The notes beneath the pieces were generated by a model. It was not told the DNA's origin and ran no database searches. It saw nothing but the letters and a program-made list of their open reading frames with translations. Both the position numbers and the translations under genes were made by a program. A DNA stretch of 64,000 nucleotides from Toxonevra muliebris (taxonomy: Eukaryota; Arthropoda; Insecta; Diptera; Pallopteridae), in the NCBI GenBank assembly GCA_963691655.1, contig OY829327.1, positions 64,430,079 to 64,494,078 on the forward strand, written 5' to 3'. Below, in pieces: positions 22,546-34,126 of the stretch. How positions within the stretch are numbered: position 1 is the first letter of the stretch; each line of letters opens with the position of its first letter.

Positions 22546-25153
22546 AAAGCTAAATTCGCCGCAAAAGCGAGGTACCAATTTCCAAACACAAATAGCAGCT
22601 AAACCGTGTAACGCAGAAACCAACGGCTAACTAAACTAAAACTTACAAAGTTACTTGAGTGGCAGCTGTCGGTTACTATGATTTGTATTTTAAAATTCGG
22701 ATGGCCGCGGCGCGCCATTGATTGATTGAATAGTGACGCGATTGATTAATATTGAATAGTGACGCGACCGACATTGAATTCGATTATGACCTGACTGCTC
22801 TTGGAGAGGAGCCTGAATACTTGGAAAAAGAATAAAAAACCCTTTTTGGAGTTCTGAAAAAAGTTTGGTATTAAAAAAATAACGAATGATATCTTTAAAG
22901 GGCTTTTCGACTCCACGCCATTATTAATAACGGTCCTAATGAAGGCTAAAAGAAAGACAATTTCAACCAATCATCTGACTGTTCGGGATGCCGGTGTTTT
23001 GGAAAATTTCGGGCATACAAGTATCCAAAATCAATTTTGGTATTCGTGAGTCTTTACCAAATTGCTAAAAATAAAGGTGAAAGCAAAAAATATTTATCTT
23101 TTCATAATAATCAACTTGTTCTCAGCCATGTAGGACTTCAAATTAATAAAAAACTTACACACTTAATCCCATCACAACACACAGAATCCGATATTTACAT
23201 TTTTCATTTTTATTAAAATTTCAGTAGTTTTGTATTTTAGTGTTGACGATTTTAAGTTCTGCTGCTGCAAACAAACAAAATTGAAGTTGGTTTGAATTGA
23301 ATATTTTTAATTTTGCCAGCGAAAATTATGATACAAAGTTGTTTATTATGAAAATATAAATATTGTTTGCTTTCACACCAATCCTCCAGCTGCTTGGCGT
23401 ATCGCTATTTTGGGGAATTTTCGGAGTATGTATATGTTCCCAAAACCAATTTTAGTGTTCAGACACCCTCTTTATTTTTTTATGAGGAATATTTTTGTCG
23501 AAGGAAGTATGTCAGTATTCCAAGCTATTTAGCCTGTATGAACAATTTTTAATAAATTCTTATCAAAAATCCCCTAAAACGAAGGTACGGAGAGCAGGTG
23601 GAGGGTTGGTGTAATGCTTATCTTTTTGTAATACACAGCTTTGCCTCAGATGCCAAAGCTGTACGCCTTCAAAATAATATACTTATCTACCAATATCAAT
23701 TATAATTGCTATGATTTTTGCAAGAGAAATAAAATAAAGAAAGACAATATTTATGTTCCAAAATTGTTATTTGTTCTTATTACTGATCTAGCGGCATTTA
23801 ATTCAAAATTTAAAACGTTTAAATCGATAAATGTTTTGCACTGTATCGATTACCGATACCCCACTGAGCAAATTACCGTTTTTACTTTTGCTTTCAATAT
23901 TCCACCAGCTGTTAGCTGTCAAAAGCAACATACGTTGCAGCAAGTGCAATGATATAATTTGGCGCCTGATTACTCAGTGCGTGTTTATTGTCAATATTAA
24001 ATCAGTTGATTAATAAATTTTAAAAGTTAAAGTTTTTATTGAAAGCAGAAGGTATTTACTAAAAAATAAATGTTTGCAGCCTGTGTTTATCTAGTTTAAT
24101 AGAAATAAATTCTTGTAGTTAACATTTTTGGGATCATATTTGAAGTGTTATATACTATAGTTTCGTAGAGTTCAACTTTTGGGGTCCAATCGGATTCGGT
24201 CCAATTCTTGTTTTGTTTATTAACTTGGCTTATTGTTGTAGTGAAACTACCAAAATGATATGCCCGTTCTTGCCCGCTTATTGGTTATTGTATTTTTTTG
24301 GCACAATGAATGCTTCCAAATCAAACTTTTTTTTAATTTGGCACAATGAAAACAACCCTACTTCGAAATTTTTGGCTGTAAAAGCCCACGTATTTGATAA
24401 TATAATAGAAGACGAAACAAAATGTGATGGGGAGCAATGCCAAGAAATAAAAAAAATTAAGAAGATTCATAAGCAAAGTTGAGGAAATGTGGAAGAACAG
24501 CAACTGAACGTTATCGAGTTTCGAAAAACGTAATAAAGATTGGTTATTGCTCCTTGCAAGAAAAAACATAATGCAAAAGAATTTTTGAAATCAGATAATG
24601 TTTATTGGTGTAGCAAGATGTACAAAAGTTTTAAGTTTTCAGAAATTCAGCAAAAATTGTATGAAAAGTATAAATTATTGTCGAAACTTCTAAACTTTGA
24701 ATATCTTGATGAATCAATAAATGTTATAAGATTTAGAAAATCCTTTTTGCGTTATGTTTGTATTAATAATTTGTATTGTATTTATTGTTGGTTGGTTTGT
24801 AATTTGAAAAAATTTGCGTCCACAAAATTTTGAAAAATCATAATTTATTGTCGAAATTTTGGTACTTTAAAGACCTGTTTTTTTATTTGAGCCTGAAGAT
24901 ATTATCTGATTTCAAAAATTTGTTTCCACTTTTGTTCATCTGGATGTGTAAAAACTTGACTATGCTGACACTTACATTTGACACAAATTTGGCTATTTTT
25001 CATATCCAAAAAATGTCTCTTTTTTTGCTCAATTTTGTTACATACTGGATTTTCCTTTCCATTTGTATTATTTGTATTAATTATTTATATTTAAAACACT
25101 GAAATAAATAAAAATTGTTGAAAATTGAATTCTTTTCGCATTTCATAGTTGAA
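22546..25153. other. No gene recognised
   Basis: Long A+T-rich interval. A short tandem pair, ATTGAATAGTGACGCGA, lies at 22724-22768. Frames of 60-103 codons (for example 23641-23952, 24213-24482, 24540-24833) show no domain I recognise, are rich in Phe/Lys/Asn as expected of A+T-rich chance frames, and have no visible splice structure. I cannot exclude a decayed transposase here. Confidence 0.45.
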
Positions 25154-25324
25154 AATTTAAATAAAAATTTTTTTTAATATACCACGTTTTTAAAACGGGC
25201 TAAAAAGTATAAAATAATTTCTTCTTGCCCCATACATATTTATAACACCATACAGATTCATAACCCCATACAGATTGTCCCAAAAATATGTAATTATGAA
25301 TTTTAGTAGGTCTGAAAATATTCA

Positions 25325-26236
25325 GGTATGACACAAGGGTCTATTTTAGGTCCAATTCTTTTCAGTATTTTCATAAATGATATAGTCTACTCTTGTAAAA
25401 ATACTACTATACATTTATATGCCGATGATGAACAAATTTATTTATCCAGGCCAATCGGTATGTCTGAAGATTTAATAAGCAGGCTAAATGAAGATTTATA
25501 CTCTATTCTTTCATGATCTACTCGAAATTTCTTAAATCTGAATGTATCAAAAATCCAAGCTATTGCTATTTCGCACCATCGATTTAATATTGAAAACATA
25601 TCTCCGTTGACTTTAGGAAACATCCCAATTGCATTTGCGAGGACCATCACTAGCTTAGTGTTTAAATTGAATTCTAATTTGGACTGTTCCGATCATGTTA
25701 ACTCAACAATATGTAAAATGTACAACGTTCTAAGGAAACTGTGGCACTCTGCGTGCTGTGTTCCTAAAGATACCAAACTTAAGCTAGTACGTACATTAAT
25801 GATCCCTTTAACGACGTATGGGAAATTAGTAGATTGCCATATGAACAGTATATCTAAAATGAAATTGCAAAGGGTAATAAATGGCTCAGCGAGATATGTT
25901 TATTCATTGCGAAAGTATGACCATATTTCCGAACACTCAATCAAGATACTTAGTTGTAGCCTTACGAAGTATTTCGAATTTCGCAACCTGTTGTTTCTGC
26001 ACAAACTTATTAATACACGATGTCCTAAATATTTGTATAAAAAACTATGTTTAGCCCAGTCTAGTCGAACAGCCAATCTTATTGTACCAGAGTTCAAGTT
26101 TCTTACGTCTTCAAGAATGTTTTTTGTTAGTGTTGTTAAGTTATGGAATCTATTACCACTGTGTGTTAAAACTGAACAGCGTAAAATGTGCTTTAAAAAT
26201 ATAGTATATAGGTGCATAAATAATTTGTTAGAGTAG
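25325..26236 (+). pseudogene. CR1-like non-LTR retrotransposon, RT palm and C-terminal region, 5' truncated
   Basis: A single frame, with one TGA at 25514-25516, encodes the second half of a reverse transcriptase: TQGSILGPILFSIFINDI (the PQGSVLGP block), then LYADDEQIYL with the catalytic YADD, then the thumb-like stretch and a C-terminal region ending KLWNLLP..., typical of CR1/L2-type ORF2. The N-terminal endonuclease and the first half of the RT are absent: 5' truncation, as usual after incomplete target-primed reverse transcription. The protein would nick DNA and copy its own RNA. A related antisense copy is at 42968-44340 (compare LFSLFINDI and YADDIQLYL). Exact clade is uncertain. Confidence 0.85.
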
Positions 26237-26432
26237 TAAGTGGTTTAAAGTTAAAATGTTTAAGTTCCTAAATTTCTTGTCTTGTTAATAATAAAATATT
26301 TTATAAATTGTTTAAAATTAGCTATAAGGACTTCATTAAAAAGTAGTAAATATATGATGTACTCTAAGAGACTTAAAGTCTTACTTGTACAATTAAAACG
26401 TCTTTAAATAAAATAAATAAATAAATTTAAAA
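26237..26432 (+). other. 3' UTR and (AATAAATA) tail of the CR1-like element
   Basis: After the ORF2 stop comes ~160 bp of non-coding DNA ending in AAATAAAATAAATAAATAAAT (about 26405-26426), a short tandem repeat tail of the kind that ends CR1-group elements in place of poly(A). Confidence 0.65.
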
Positions 26433-26997
26433 CGAAAAGCGTGAGACGCTTATGGATAGAGGATAGAGAATTGGTAGAGACTTAAGTGAACTATTCATCT
26501 ATCAATTTCATATTGCATGCGACCCACGTTTTTTGTTTTGAATCATGCAAATATTTTCAGACCTACTAAAATTCATAATTACATATTTTCAAGACAATCT
26601 GTATGGGGTTATGAATCTGTATGGTGTTATAAATATGTATGAGGCAAGAAGAAATTATTTTATACTTTTAAGTCCGTTTTAAAAACGTGGTATATTAAAA
26701 CATTTTTTTTATCTAAATTATTATTTTCTGCTTTTTAGTCTCGTATGTGTGAAATTTTTTACTGCCAATTCAACAACTATATGGGACAAAGCCCTTATAA
26801 ATTTTCCGTGTTGCACTGTGTAATCGATAACAACATAAGAAAGTTAGCACGGTTATATTTTTCTTTGAAATAATATCCCATATAAAGAATTGTACGAAAA
26901 TGTACCGAAAATCTTGCTTATGTACTGACGTATTTCGAACCTCAAAGTGTACCGAAAAAATTACGATCGTATCGAAAAACCGATCATTAATGTATAC

Positions 26998-27808
26998 TAG
27001 ATGGCTTATTTGTTCCATACATTTTGCTAAAGTATTTCAGATCTTTATTGTGACAGCAGAATATGAAAATATTTTAAAGGATTTTTTACAATAGGTTTGG
27101 GATTTTGTATGGAAAAAGCATTCAACTTGCATATAAAAGATTTTCAGATATCCATACCTATTTAAAAAATGCCGCTAAAGCGAATGGCGTTTTTTGATAC
27201 AACTAAACCGAAAGCCAATTTGATATAAATCAACAATTTTGACGCAAGCGATTTAGTATGGAGAAAATGTTAAAAGGTAGTAGTTACTTCTTAATTGGTA
27301 AGTTTCATTAATTTTAGGCATTTTTTTCAACGTCGGCTTTGTTTTTTGCAATTTTTTGGCGACATTTGTTAAAGGTGAACTAGATTCTACTCGACATGGG
27401 TTCACTAAAAGTTAATTTACCTGTTCAAATATAACTCGATTTGAAAAATTCTAAATAAACTTAATAGAATTACTTACAATTCTACGTACTTTAATTTTAA
27501 AAAATTACCGCTACCTTTAAAACCCTAACGGGTGAATTTGAAAATTCGTAAAAAAAAGTACCAAATGGTCACTTTAGCCGCTAGGGGTGGCTTTCGGTTT
27601 AGTTGTATCAAAAAACTGGATACGCCATTCGCTTTAGCGGCATCTTTTACATAGGTGTCGATATCTGAAAATCTTTTATATGCAAGTTGAATGCTTTTTC
27701 CATACAAAATCCCAAACCAATTGTAAAACATCCTTTAAAATCACTATTTTCGGAGTAACGCATCCAGTTTTAGCAAATTTAATTTTTTTCATTTTAATTA
27801 GTTTTTAC
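26998..27808. mobile_element. hAT-like family A, copy 2, right end lost
   Basis: Starts TAGATGGCTTATTTGTTCC. The left arm runs to about 27220 and the right arm from about 27340, inverted to it as in copy 1, with a shorter loop. The right arm stops at 27807, where family B begins. The terminal ~90 bases of A are not found beyond the insertion. The frame starting at 27680 begins in this arm, so its first 47 codons do not belong to the retrotransposon downstream. Confidence 0.78.
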
Positions 27809-27820
27809 AAAGAGTATAAA

Positions 27821-29275
27821 CTAGATCCTACAGACTCTGCAGGTGCTACTAGCCTCATCAATAGGAAGCATACTGACTGGACAAAGTTCCATGCCATTAT
27901 CGAGTCTGGCATACAGCCTGCTCCAGCCACTATAAATAACCACTGCGATATTGATCGAGAGGTAAACTCCATTACAGCACTTTTTAACACTGCTGCTAAA
28001 TCGGCATGCAATTCCTCCAAACCTAGAGGTAAGACTAAACCTTTATGGTGGACCCCGGAGATTGCAGAGGTACGAAAAGTATGCAGAAGACTCTTTAATA
28101 GAGCCAAGGCTTTCAATGACTGGTTTCTCTTTAAATCTAAACAAAGGGAACTTAAGTACGCTATAAGAAAAGCCAAAAGGGCGTCTTGGAGGAACTTCTG
28201 TGGTAGCATAGAAAGCTTCTCCGAGACTAGCCGACTTCGAAAACTCTTGAATACGACCCCTAGGGCTCTCGACTGTATCCAGAAATCCGATGGTCACTGG
28301 ACTGATTCTGGGATCGAGGCCTTAGAGGTCCTCCTGTATACTCATTTTCCAGGGAGTAAAACCTTCGTTGATCATAGTCCTCCTGTGACCGATCATCTTT
28401 TAAGTAACACCTCCCCTTTTCAATTGACCGACACTCTTCTAAAGTGGGCCATCAAATCCTTCAGCCCCTACAAATCTCCAGGGCCAGATGGCATCATTCC
28501 CGCGGATATTCAGCAAGGGGCTGAACACGTAACATCATGGCTATTGCAAATTTATGTTTGCCTAAAATTTTCGTACATTCCCAAAAGCTGGAGAGAGGCT
28601 CGTGTAGTCTTCATACCCAAAGCAGGGAAGGCGTCCCATATCAACCCAAAGGACTTCAGACCGATCAGTCTGTCCTCCTTTCTCTTAAAAATATTAGAAA
28701 GGGTTCTTGATTTTCATATCAGGAATTCTATCAATCCTACTCTTTTATCCAAATCACAGCATGCCTATACTAAAGGGAAGTCTGTGGAAACAGCGCTACA
28801 TGTACTCATTGAGGAAGTTGAGAAATCACTTTCCAACAAGGAGTACACACTTGCAGTGTTTCTCGATATCGAGGGGGCATTCAACAATGTCTGCCCCGAC
28901 GCTGTCGTTAATGCCTTAATAAATCTTAATCTTGATGTTAATCTGGTTAAATTTATAGGACAACTACTTAAAACACGTATCATCAGCTCCTCTATCGGAA
29001 ATGATAAAGTCAAAAAGGTTGTCACTAGGGGCACACCACAAGGAGGTGTATTATCGCCTCTTATTTGGAATCTGGCGGTGAACACACTGCTAAACAGATT
29101 AGATCAAACCGGCTGCAAAATAATAGCTTATGCAGATGACATTGCTATTGCAGTATCCGGCAAATACGTTGCTACTCTTTCAGAACGGCTAAATCACTCA
29201 CTTAGCATTCTGTCTCACTGGTGCCGTGAATTCGGTCTTAATGTTAATCCTGCAAAAAAAAGGTTTTGCTTTTCC
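27821..29275 (+). pseudogene. LOA-type ORF2, reverse transcriptase domain
   Basis: The frame open through 29359 encodes, in order: PLWWTPEIAEVRK (linker after the endonuclease), SPYKSPGPDGIIPADIQ, SWREARVVFIPKAGK, DFRPISLSSFLLKILERVLD, SQHAYTKGKSVETALH, VFLDIEGAFNNV, RGTPQGGVLSPLIWN and the catalytic YADD at 29129-29140. These are RT blocks 0-7 in the style of the LOA/R1 group, with all catalytic aspartates present. The frame shifts at an eight-A run near 29255-29262: the true continuation is the frame opening at 29266. No endonuclease or ORF1 (gag-like) is present, owing to 5' truncation. Codon use looks less A+T-rich than the surroundings. Confidence 0.92.
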
Positions 29276-30753
29276 CTAGAAAGTATAAAATACCAACTTT
29301 TGCCCTACCCAAAATTAATGGTATCTCGCTTTGTCTTAGTAAGCGCGTCAAATATTTAGGACTTGTTCTTGATCCTAAACTTCAATGGAAAGCTAACATA
29401 GCAGAGAGAGTACGGAAAGCCTCTTGCGCTCTCTACTGCTGTAAGAGGGCATTAGGAACAAGATGGGGTCTTCAACCTCGAGTCACTTCCTGGCTCTATT
29501 CAGCAGTGGTCGAGCCTAATCTTCTTTATGGATCCGTCTTCTGGTGGCCAGCTACTTCAAAGGCGGTCAACCTTAAACCACTGGATAAGGTTAGAAGAAC
29601 GGCAGCCATATTGATTACTGGGGCCCTCCGTACTACCTCCACGAAAGCTCTCTTCGCAATCCTTCATTGGTTGCCAACCTCACTTCTGGTCAAGCAACAA
29701 GCTAAGTGCTCTGCTGTCAGACTCAGTGCCCTAACTCGCTGGACCCGGTCAAACCTGGGCCATGCCAAGATTTTAATCCACGATACGTCCGTACCAACTA
29801 ACGTAGACTACATTTGCTCTACCCCTAATTTAAACCACACGTTCTTCACCCATATCCCCAGTAGAGAGGAATGGGTTAATGACGAGGTGGTCACTGACAA
29901 TTTAATTGACATCTATACAGATGGATCCAAATCGGAGGAAAGAGTCGGCTGTGGCATCTTCTCTAGTAAGCTAGATCTCAGACTCTCTTTCCGACTTCCT
30001 GACCATTGCAGCGTCTTTCAGGCGGAAGTAATGGCTATCTATCAAGCGTCCAAGTGGCTTATTCGCAACGATTCATTCGATACGAATATCCGCATCTACA
30101 CGGACAGCCAAGCAGCAATCAAGTCCCTTGCCGGTGTTTTCACTACATCAAAGCTTGTTCTCGACTGCCGATCTTCACTCAACATTTTGTCGAGTCACTC
30201 TCAGGTCCACCTATATTGAGTGCCTGGACATATGAATATTTCAGGTAACTGCAATGCCGACGAGTTAGCAAAACAGGGCTCGCAACTTACAGATATATCA
30301 CCTACCTGCACCATTGGTGTCCCTCTTACGTCTATTAAATTAGCCATTAAGCAAAACTACCTTGAGGAAGCAAAAAGATCCTGGGTAGCGGAGCATACCT
30401 GTGGTATTACCAGGCTAACATGGACCACTATGGACAATAAACGTACTAGACAGCTACTCAACCTAAGCAGAAGCTCCATCAGCATAACGACTTCGGTGCT
30501 CACGGGACACTGCATAATGGGGAGACATGCTGCAAGACTTGGACTGCCATTCAATGACTTCTGTCGGGGCTGCGGCTCTGAGGAGGAGGAAGAAACAGTC
30601 CTTCATTTCATGTGCGAATGCCCATCCCTGGCCAGGAGGAGACTAAAACTCCTGGGTTCACCTTTCTTCACTAGTCTGTCCGAGCTATCATCCATAAATA
30701 TTAAGGACATAGCCAGATTCATTATGGAATCCTCATGGTTCTCCACTCCGTAA
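29266..30753 (+). pseudogene. LOA-type ORF2, thumb, RNase H and Cys-rich C-terminus
   Basis: Continues the RT protein after the frameshift. RVKYLGLVLDPKLQW is the block after the palm. The RNase H domain follows: DIYTDGSKSEERVGCG (first Asp), FQAEVMAIYQASKWL (Glu) and IYTDSQAAIKSL (second Asp). A TGA at 30217-30219 stands where the family has Trp, just before VPGHMNISGNCNADELAKQG (His and last Asp). The C-terminus reads GHCIMGRHAARLGLPFNDFCRGCG and HFMCECPSLARRR, the Cys/His motif normal for this group. RNase H in ORF2 separates LOA/R1/I-type elements from Jockey and CR1. Ends at 30753. Confidence 0.9.
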
Positions 30754-30847
30754 ATGGGGGAGTCGCGCCGTACTGTGGTATCACAATGAGCCTAATTTGT
30801 GCTTAAGTGTGCTTTCAAGCAGAAGGCTGCCACTCCAACCTAACCTA

Positions 30848-30981
30848 CAAAGAGTATAGATTACAAAGAGGTCACAATTCGCTCTTCGAATTTTTGGAAC
30901 GTAAAAAGCTAGAAACCATTTATGAGGTGCCATATCGATGAAGCGAACGCAACGGTTGGCAACCGGTTCACCGAAAAAAAA
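30848..30981 (+). mobile_element. Family B end, target of the LOA insertion
   Basis: Starts CAAAGAGTATAGATTACAAA, as in the copy at 15200, and runs through the GAAGCGAACGCAACGG block and GGTTGGCAACCGG. The LOA element sits 11 bp inside this end, so B was present first. It is cut at about 30981, where an E fragment begins. Confidence 0.82.
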
Positions 30982-31072
30982 GGCTATACATAAATGAGCT
31001 TATGTATATGGCATTCAGTTGGTTTAACTGTGTACACATCAAATATCTTGAGTGCCTTGCACGCATCCATTG
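30982..31072 (+). mobile_element. Helentron-like family E, 3' end fragment
   Basis: Matches the last ~90 bases of 50952-52208: GGCATTCAGTTGG, GTACACATCAAATATCTTG, then a TG(C/A)GTGC-CTT-GCACGCA hairpin and the terminus TCCATTG, followed by a T run. 5' portion missing. Confidence 0.68.
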
Positions 31073-31635
31073 TTTTTTATTATAAGAGGAATAATATTAC
31101 CTACTTCACAACATATAATTTAAGGAAATTTTTTTGTACCATAATTTTCATGGCTTGGTCTTCAAAACATTCTAAAGCATAAATTTTAACCTATTAGTGA
31201 CAAACCTCAAGTAAATATGTTGACAATACATTGAATTTAAATTTCTCCGAGTTTTAGGAATCTCCTAGTATTGACAGATGCCCATGTTTGGTATACAAAT
31301 TACATATGTATTCGTACAAAATATTTGAATTGTTTTTTTCTCGTAAATGTACAAATGTGTACCAAAAAGGTAGTTTTTGAAATTAAAAGAAAAAAACAGA
31401 AGTTTTAGAAGGAAGCGACGTGACTAGCTTAGCAAAACAATATAATGTCGACAAGTGCATAAATAGGCTTAGATTATGTTTTTTAGGAATCTCTATTCCT
31501 TGAATTTTGGCATTCGCAAACGTGAACACCCTTGGTTTTAATGAGTTCACGTTATCAATATTAAAATTTGTATTAGTATTTTGCAAATCAGACTGTTTTA
31601 TAAAAATATACTTAATTAGCGAATCTATTTTATTA
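31073..31635. other. No gene recognised
   Basis: Unassigned A+T-rich interval up to the mariner. Nothing repeated elsewhere in the window was seen. Confidence 0.5.
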
Positions 31636-32864
31636 TTGGGAGAATGTATAAACTCGTAATTGTGATTAACTTCATATCTATCATACGCGTCATTTTTTGA
31701 CATCTCGAAGAGCGCCAAAAATACTATAAGAATTGATCTGTCAAATAATTTTCATAATTTTACAAAAGTGTGTTACTATAGCTGAAAATGTCGAATTTCG
31801 AGCCAACAAAACAACATTTGCGGGAAGTTTTAATTTGCTTCTTCCATTTAAAGAAAAACACAACTGAAGCACATCGTTTACTCACTCAAGCTTATCCTGA
31901 CTGTGCTATAGACGTTAGAATGTGTCAGGTGTGGTATGCCCTTTTCAAAAGTGGTGATTTTGATGTTGAAGACAGGGAACGTTCAGGCGGCCCGAAAAAG
32001 TTCGAAGATGAAGAATTGAAGGCATTACTCGAAGAAGATTCATGTCAAACGCAACAAGAACTTGCAAAATCTTTAGGAGTTGATCAATCAACCATTTCTA
32101 AACGATTAAAAGCATTGGGAATGATTCAAAAGCAAGGAAATTGGGTGCCGTACGAATTGAAGCCGAGAGACGTCGAACGACGATTTTTCACATGTGAACT
32201 GCTGATTGAACGACAGAAAAGAAAGGGTTTTCTGCATCGTATTGTGACTGGCGATGAAAAGTGGATACGTTACGATAACCCAAAGCGTAAAAAATCATGG
32301 GGACCGCCCGGTCATGCATCAACATCAACGGCAACGATCCATGGATCCAAGCTCATGCTGTGTATTTGGTGGGATATGAAAGGTGTCGTGTATTATGAGC
32401 TGTTGAAACCGAATGAAACGATCACTGGCGACCGCTACCGACTACAATTGATGGCCAGAATAGAATAGACACGACGAAGCTATTCTTCAGCATGACAATG
32501 CTCGACCGCATGTTGCAAGGCAAGTAAAAACATACTTGGAAACGCTGAAATGGGAGGTGCTACCCCACCCGCCGTATTCTCCAGACATTGCTCCTTCTGA
32601 TTACCACTTGTTCCGATCGATGACACATGGCCTGGCTGAACAGCACTTCCGTTCTTGCGAAGAACTCAAAAAATGGGTCGATTCGTGGATAGCCTCAAAA
32701 GATGAGGAGTTCTTTCGACGCGGAATCCGTATGCTACCAGAAAGATGGGAAAAGGTTGTGGCTAACGATGGACAATATTTTAAAGAATAAATTTATAGTC
32801 ACTTTTTCACAATAAATGTCCAAATTACGAAAAAAAATACGAGTTTATACATTCATACTCCCAA
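31636..32864 (+). mobile_element. mariner element (mauritiana-type), nearly full length
   Basis: The inverted ends are TTGGGAGAATGTATAAACTC (31636 on) and, read from the right, TTGGGAGTATGAATGTATAA. Both are flanked by TA (31634-31635 and 32865-32866), the mariner target duplication. The length, 1229 bp, is close to the usual 1.3 kb. The 5' non-coding segment is about 150 bp and the 3' about 70 bp. It could be complemented in trans if its ends still bind, although its own transposase is broken. Confidence 0.92.
31788..32790 (+). pseudogene. mariner transposase, one internal deletion with frameshift
   Basis: DDE/D transposase of the mauritiana branch of mariner. The first 226 codons are intact: MSNFEPTKQHLREVLICFFH start, two helix-turn-helix regions (SGDFDVEDRERSGGP; QELAKSLGVDQSTISKRL), the WVPYEL linker, and TGDEKW with the first catalytic Asp. 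The frame breaks at about 32455-32468, where some 14 residues and one base phase are missing. It resumes in another frame with HDNARPHVA (second Asp) and YSPDIAPSDYHLF (third Asp), spaced exactly as D34D, and ends ERWEKVVANDGQYFKE at 32790. It would cut and join element ends at TA sites. One repairable-looking defect makes this the best preserved transposase gene in the window. Confidence 0.95.
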
Positions 32865-32866
32865 TA

Positions 32867-33700
32867 TACATATATATATCTATAATAAAAGTAGGCACGT
32901 TTTAAGAAGGTGAGTTAGCGTTGTATTTTAAATGGTGTTCTATCCAAAACCGAAAGAAATGGTTTAACATAGGTTTTTAATTGGCAATATTTAAAATAAT
33001 ATTTGCTCTGATATTTTAATTTGATAAATTTTAATTAGAAGCGTCTACAAAAAAAATTTATCTGAAAACCGAAACCGGTATCAAAAAACCGATTTTAGAA
33101 TCAATAAAAATGGTATTTTTATTTTTAATTAGGCGCGTTCACAAAACTCAATAACATGATGGAAAAAATGGCGTCGAAATGCCAACAGCTCCACGGAGAA
33201 GAAATCCACAACAACCATTCAGTTGCGCAACAGCTGTACCTTTTGAATGCACCCAATGGTTGCATTCAGAAGACACACCGGAGGCTCAACATGTTGAGAT
33301 TAAATTCGCTTCTGCTACGTATATACATTTGGTGTCTTCTGAATGGCATGATGGAACATTTGACAAATTTTTAAGAAACAGCTGTTTTATTTTTTGAGAA
33401 ACAAAAAAAGTGAAAAAATTTCAAAGACAAAAATAATGAAAGATATCTATCTCGCCAATTGTATATTGAATTGAAACTGTATCTTCGGCAGACATCATGT
33501 ATATTTTCTTATATATATTTTTTTAACTATAAGCCAGAAACCTGCGCCGTGCGGCTTACAGTCAACTTCGTGCCGCCGCTTTGTTTTTACTTGCTACCGG
33601 CCGTGATTTATCGGCTACCGTACTCACAGTATAAATGAACGACAAACTTCATAATATGAATTGAATAACATTAAACAGATAAATTTGCTTATAATAGGAT
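32867..33700. repeat. Unclassified interspersed repeat, inverted to 48770-48965
   Basis: The part at about 33225-33460, containing GAATGCA(C)CCAATGG(T/C)TGCATTC (a palindromic word), then ACACACCGGAGGCTCAACA, then TTTTTGAGAAACAAAAAA and AATAATGAAAGATA, is found in reverse order and orientation at 48770-48965. Overlapping short frames at 33156-33397 are only this repeat translated. Element type unknown. The rest of the interval has no recognised content. Confidence 0.6.
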
Positions 33701-33920
33701 TATATTCGAGAAACAGAAGAAAATAGAAAAAAACAACAAAACCACACGATTCTTCTTCTTATTCTTTGCTTCCGTTTTCTGCTACAATCTGATTTTAACA
33801 TGAGGTGTCAGTGTTAATTCTTTTCTACATGTTAAATTTTATAAATTTCACAAATGTTTATATTTATTGAAAAAATTTAAATATTACAAAAATATTGATA
33901 AATGAAATAAAAAAAAAAAA
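33701..33920 (-). mobile_element. Family B-related segment, left of the E insertion
   Basis: Carries TTCTTCTTATTCTTTGCTTC, GATTTTAACATGAGGTG and ACATGTTAAATTT words of family B. The matching continuation lies at 36498-37869, so the E element at 33921-36497 is inserted within a B-type copy. Confidence 0.55.
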
Positions 33921-34126
33921 CAATGGATGCGTGCAAGGCACGCAAGATATTTGATGTGTAAACAGTTAAACCAACTGAATGCCATATACATAAGCTCATT
34001 TATGTATAGCCATTTATAGGGATTTGATGTATAATCTATATGCTTAGGTAAATAATTCAAATTAAAAGAATTCTTTTATAAAGTTAAAAATTTATTAGAT
34101 ATCATTATCTTTTATATATATGTAAT

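Larger units (their letters stand above)
25154..26720. mobile_element. Long-TIR DNA element interrupted by a CR1-like retrotransposon
   Basis: 25154-25323 and 26549-26720 are inverted copies about 170 bp long, with few differences. Both contain CCATACAGATT..ATAACCCCATA and a TTAATATACCACG outer part. The RT fragment begins within a few bases of the inner end of the left arm. If the retrotransposon is removed, what remains is two long arms with a ~120-bp spacer, a fold-back-type MITE. The target duplication was not identified. Confidence 0.7.
27819..30846 (+). mobile_element. LOA-type non-LTR retrotransposon, 5' truncated, near-intact 3' part
   Basis: The 3028-bp insert is flanked by an exact 12-bp target duplication ACAAAGAGTATA (27807-27818 and 30847-30858). 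It begins just after where the endonuclease domain would end and finishes ...CCACTCCAACCTAACCT, a 3' end without poly(A). The target was the first bases of a family B element, whose remainder continues at 30848. With only one frameshift and one stop in about 2.9 kb of coding, this is among the youngest insertions here. Confidence 0.88.

Noticed and set aside
23641..25102. Several neighbouring frames that could be exons of a host gene
   Set aside because: No recognisable domain, no convincing splice pattern and composition of chance frames. Cannot be supported.
33156..33397. Two overlapping 72-codon frames with similar lengths
   Set aside because: Overlapping frames in an interspersed repeat that recurs inverted at 48.8 kb.
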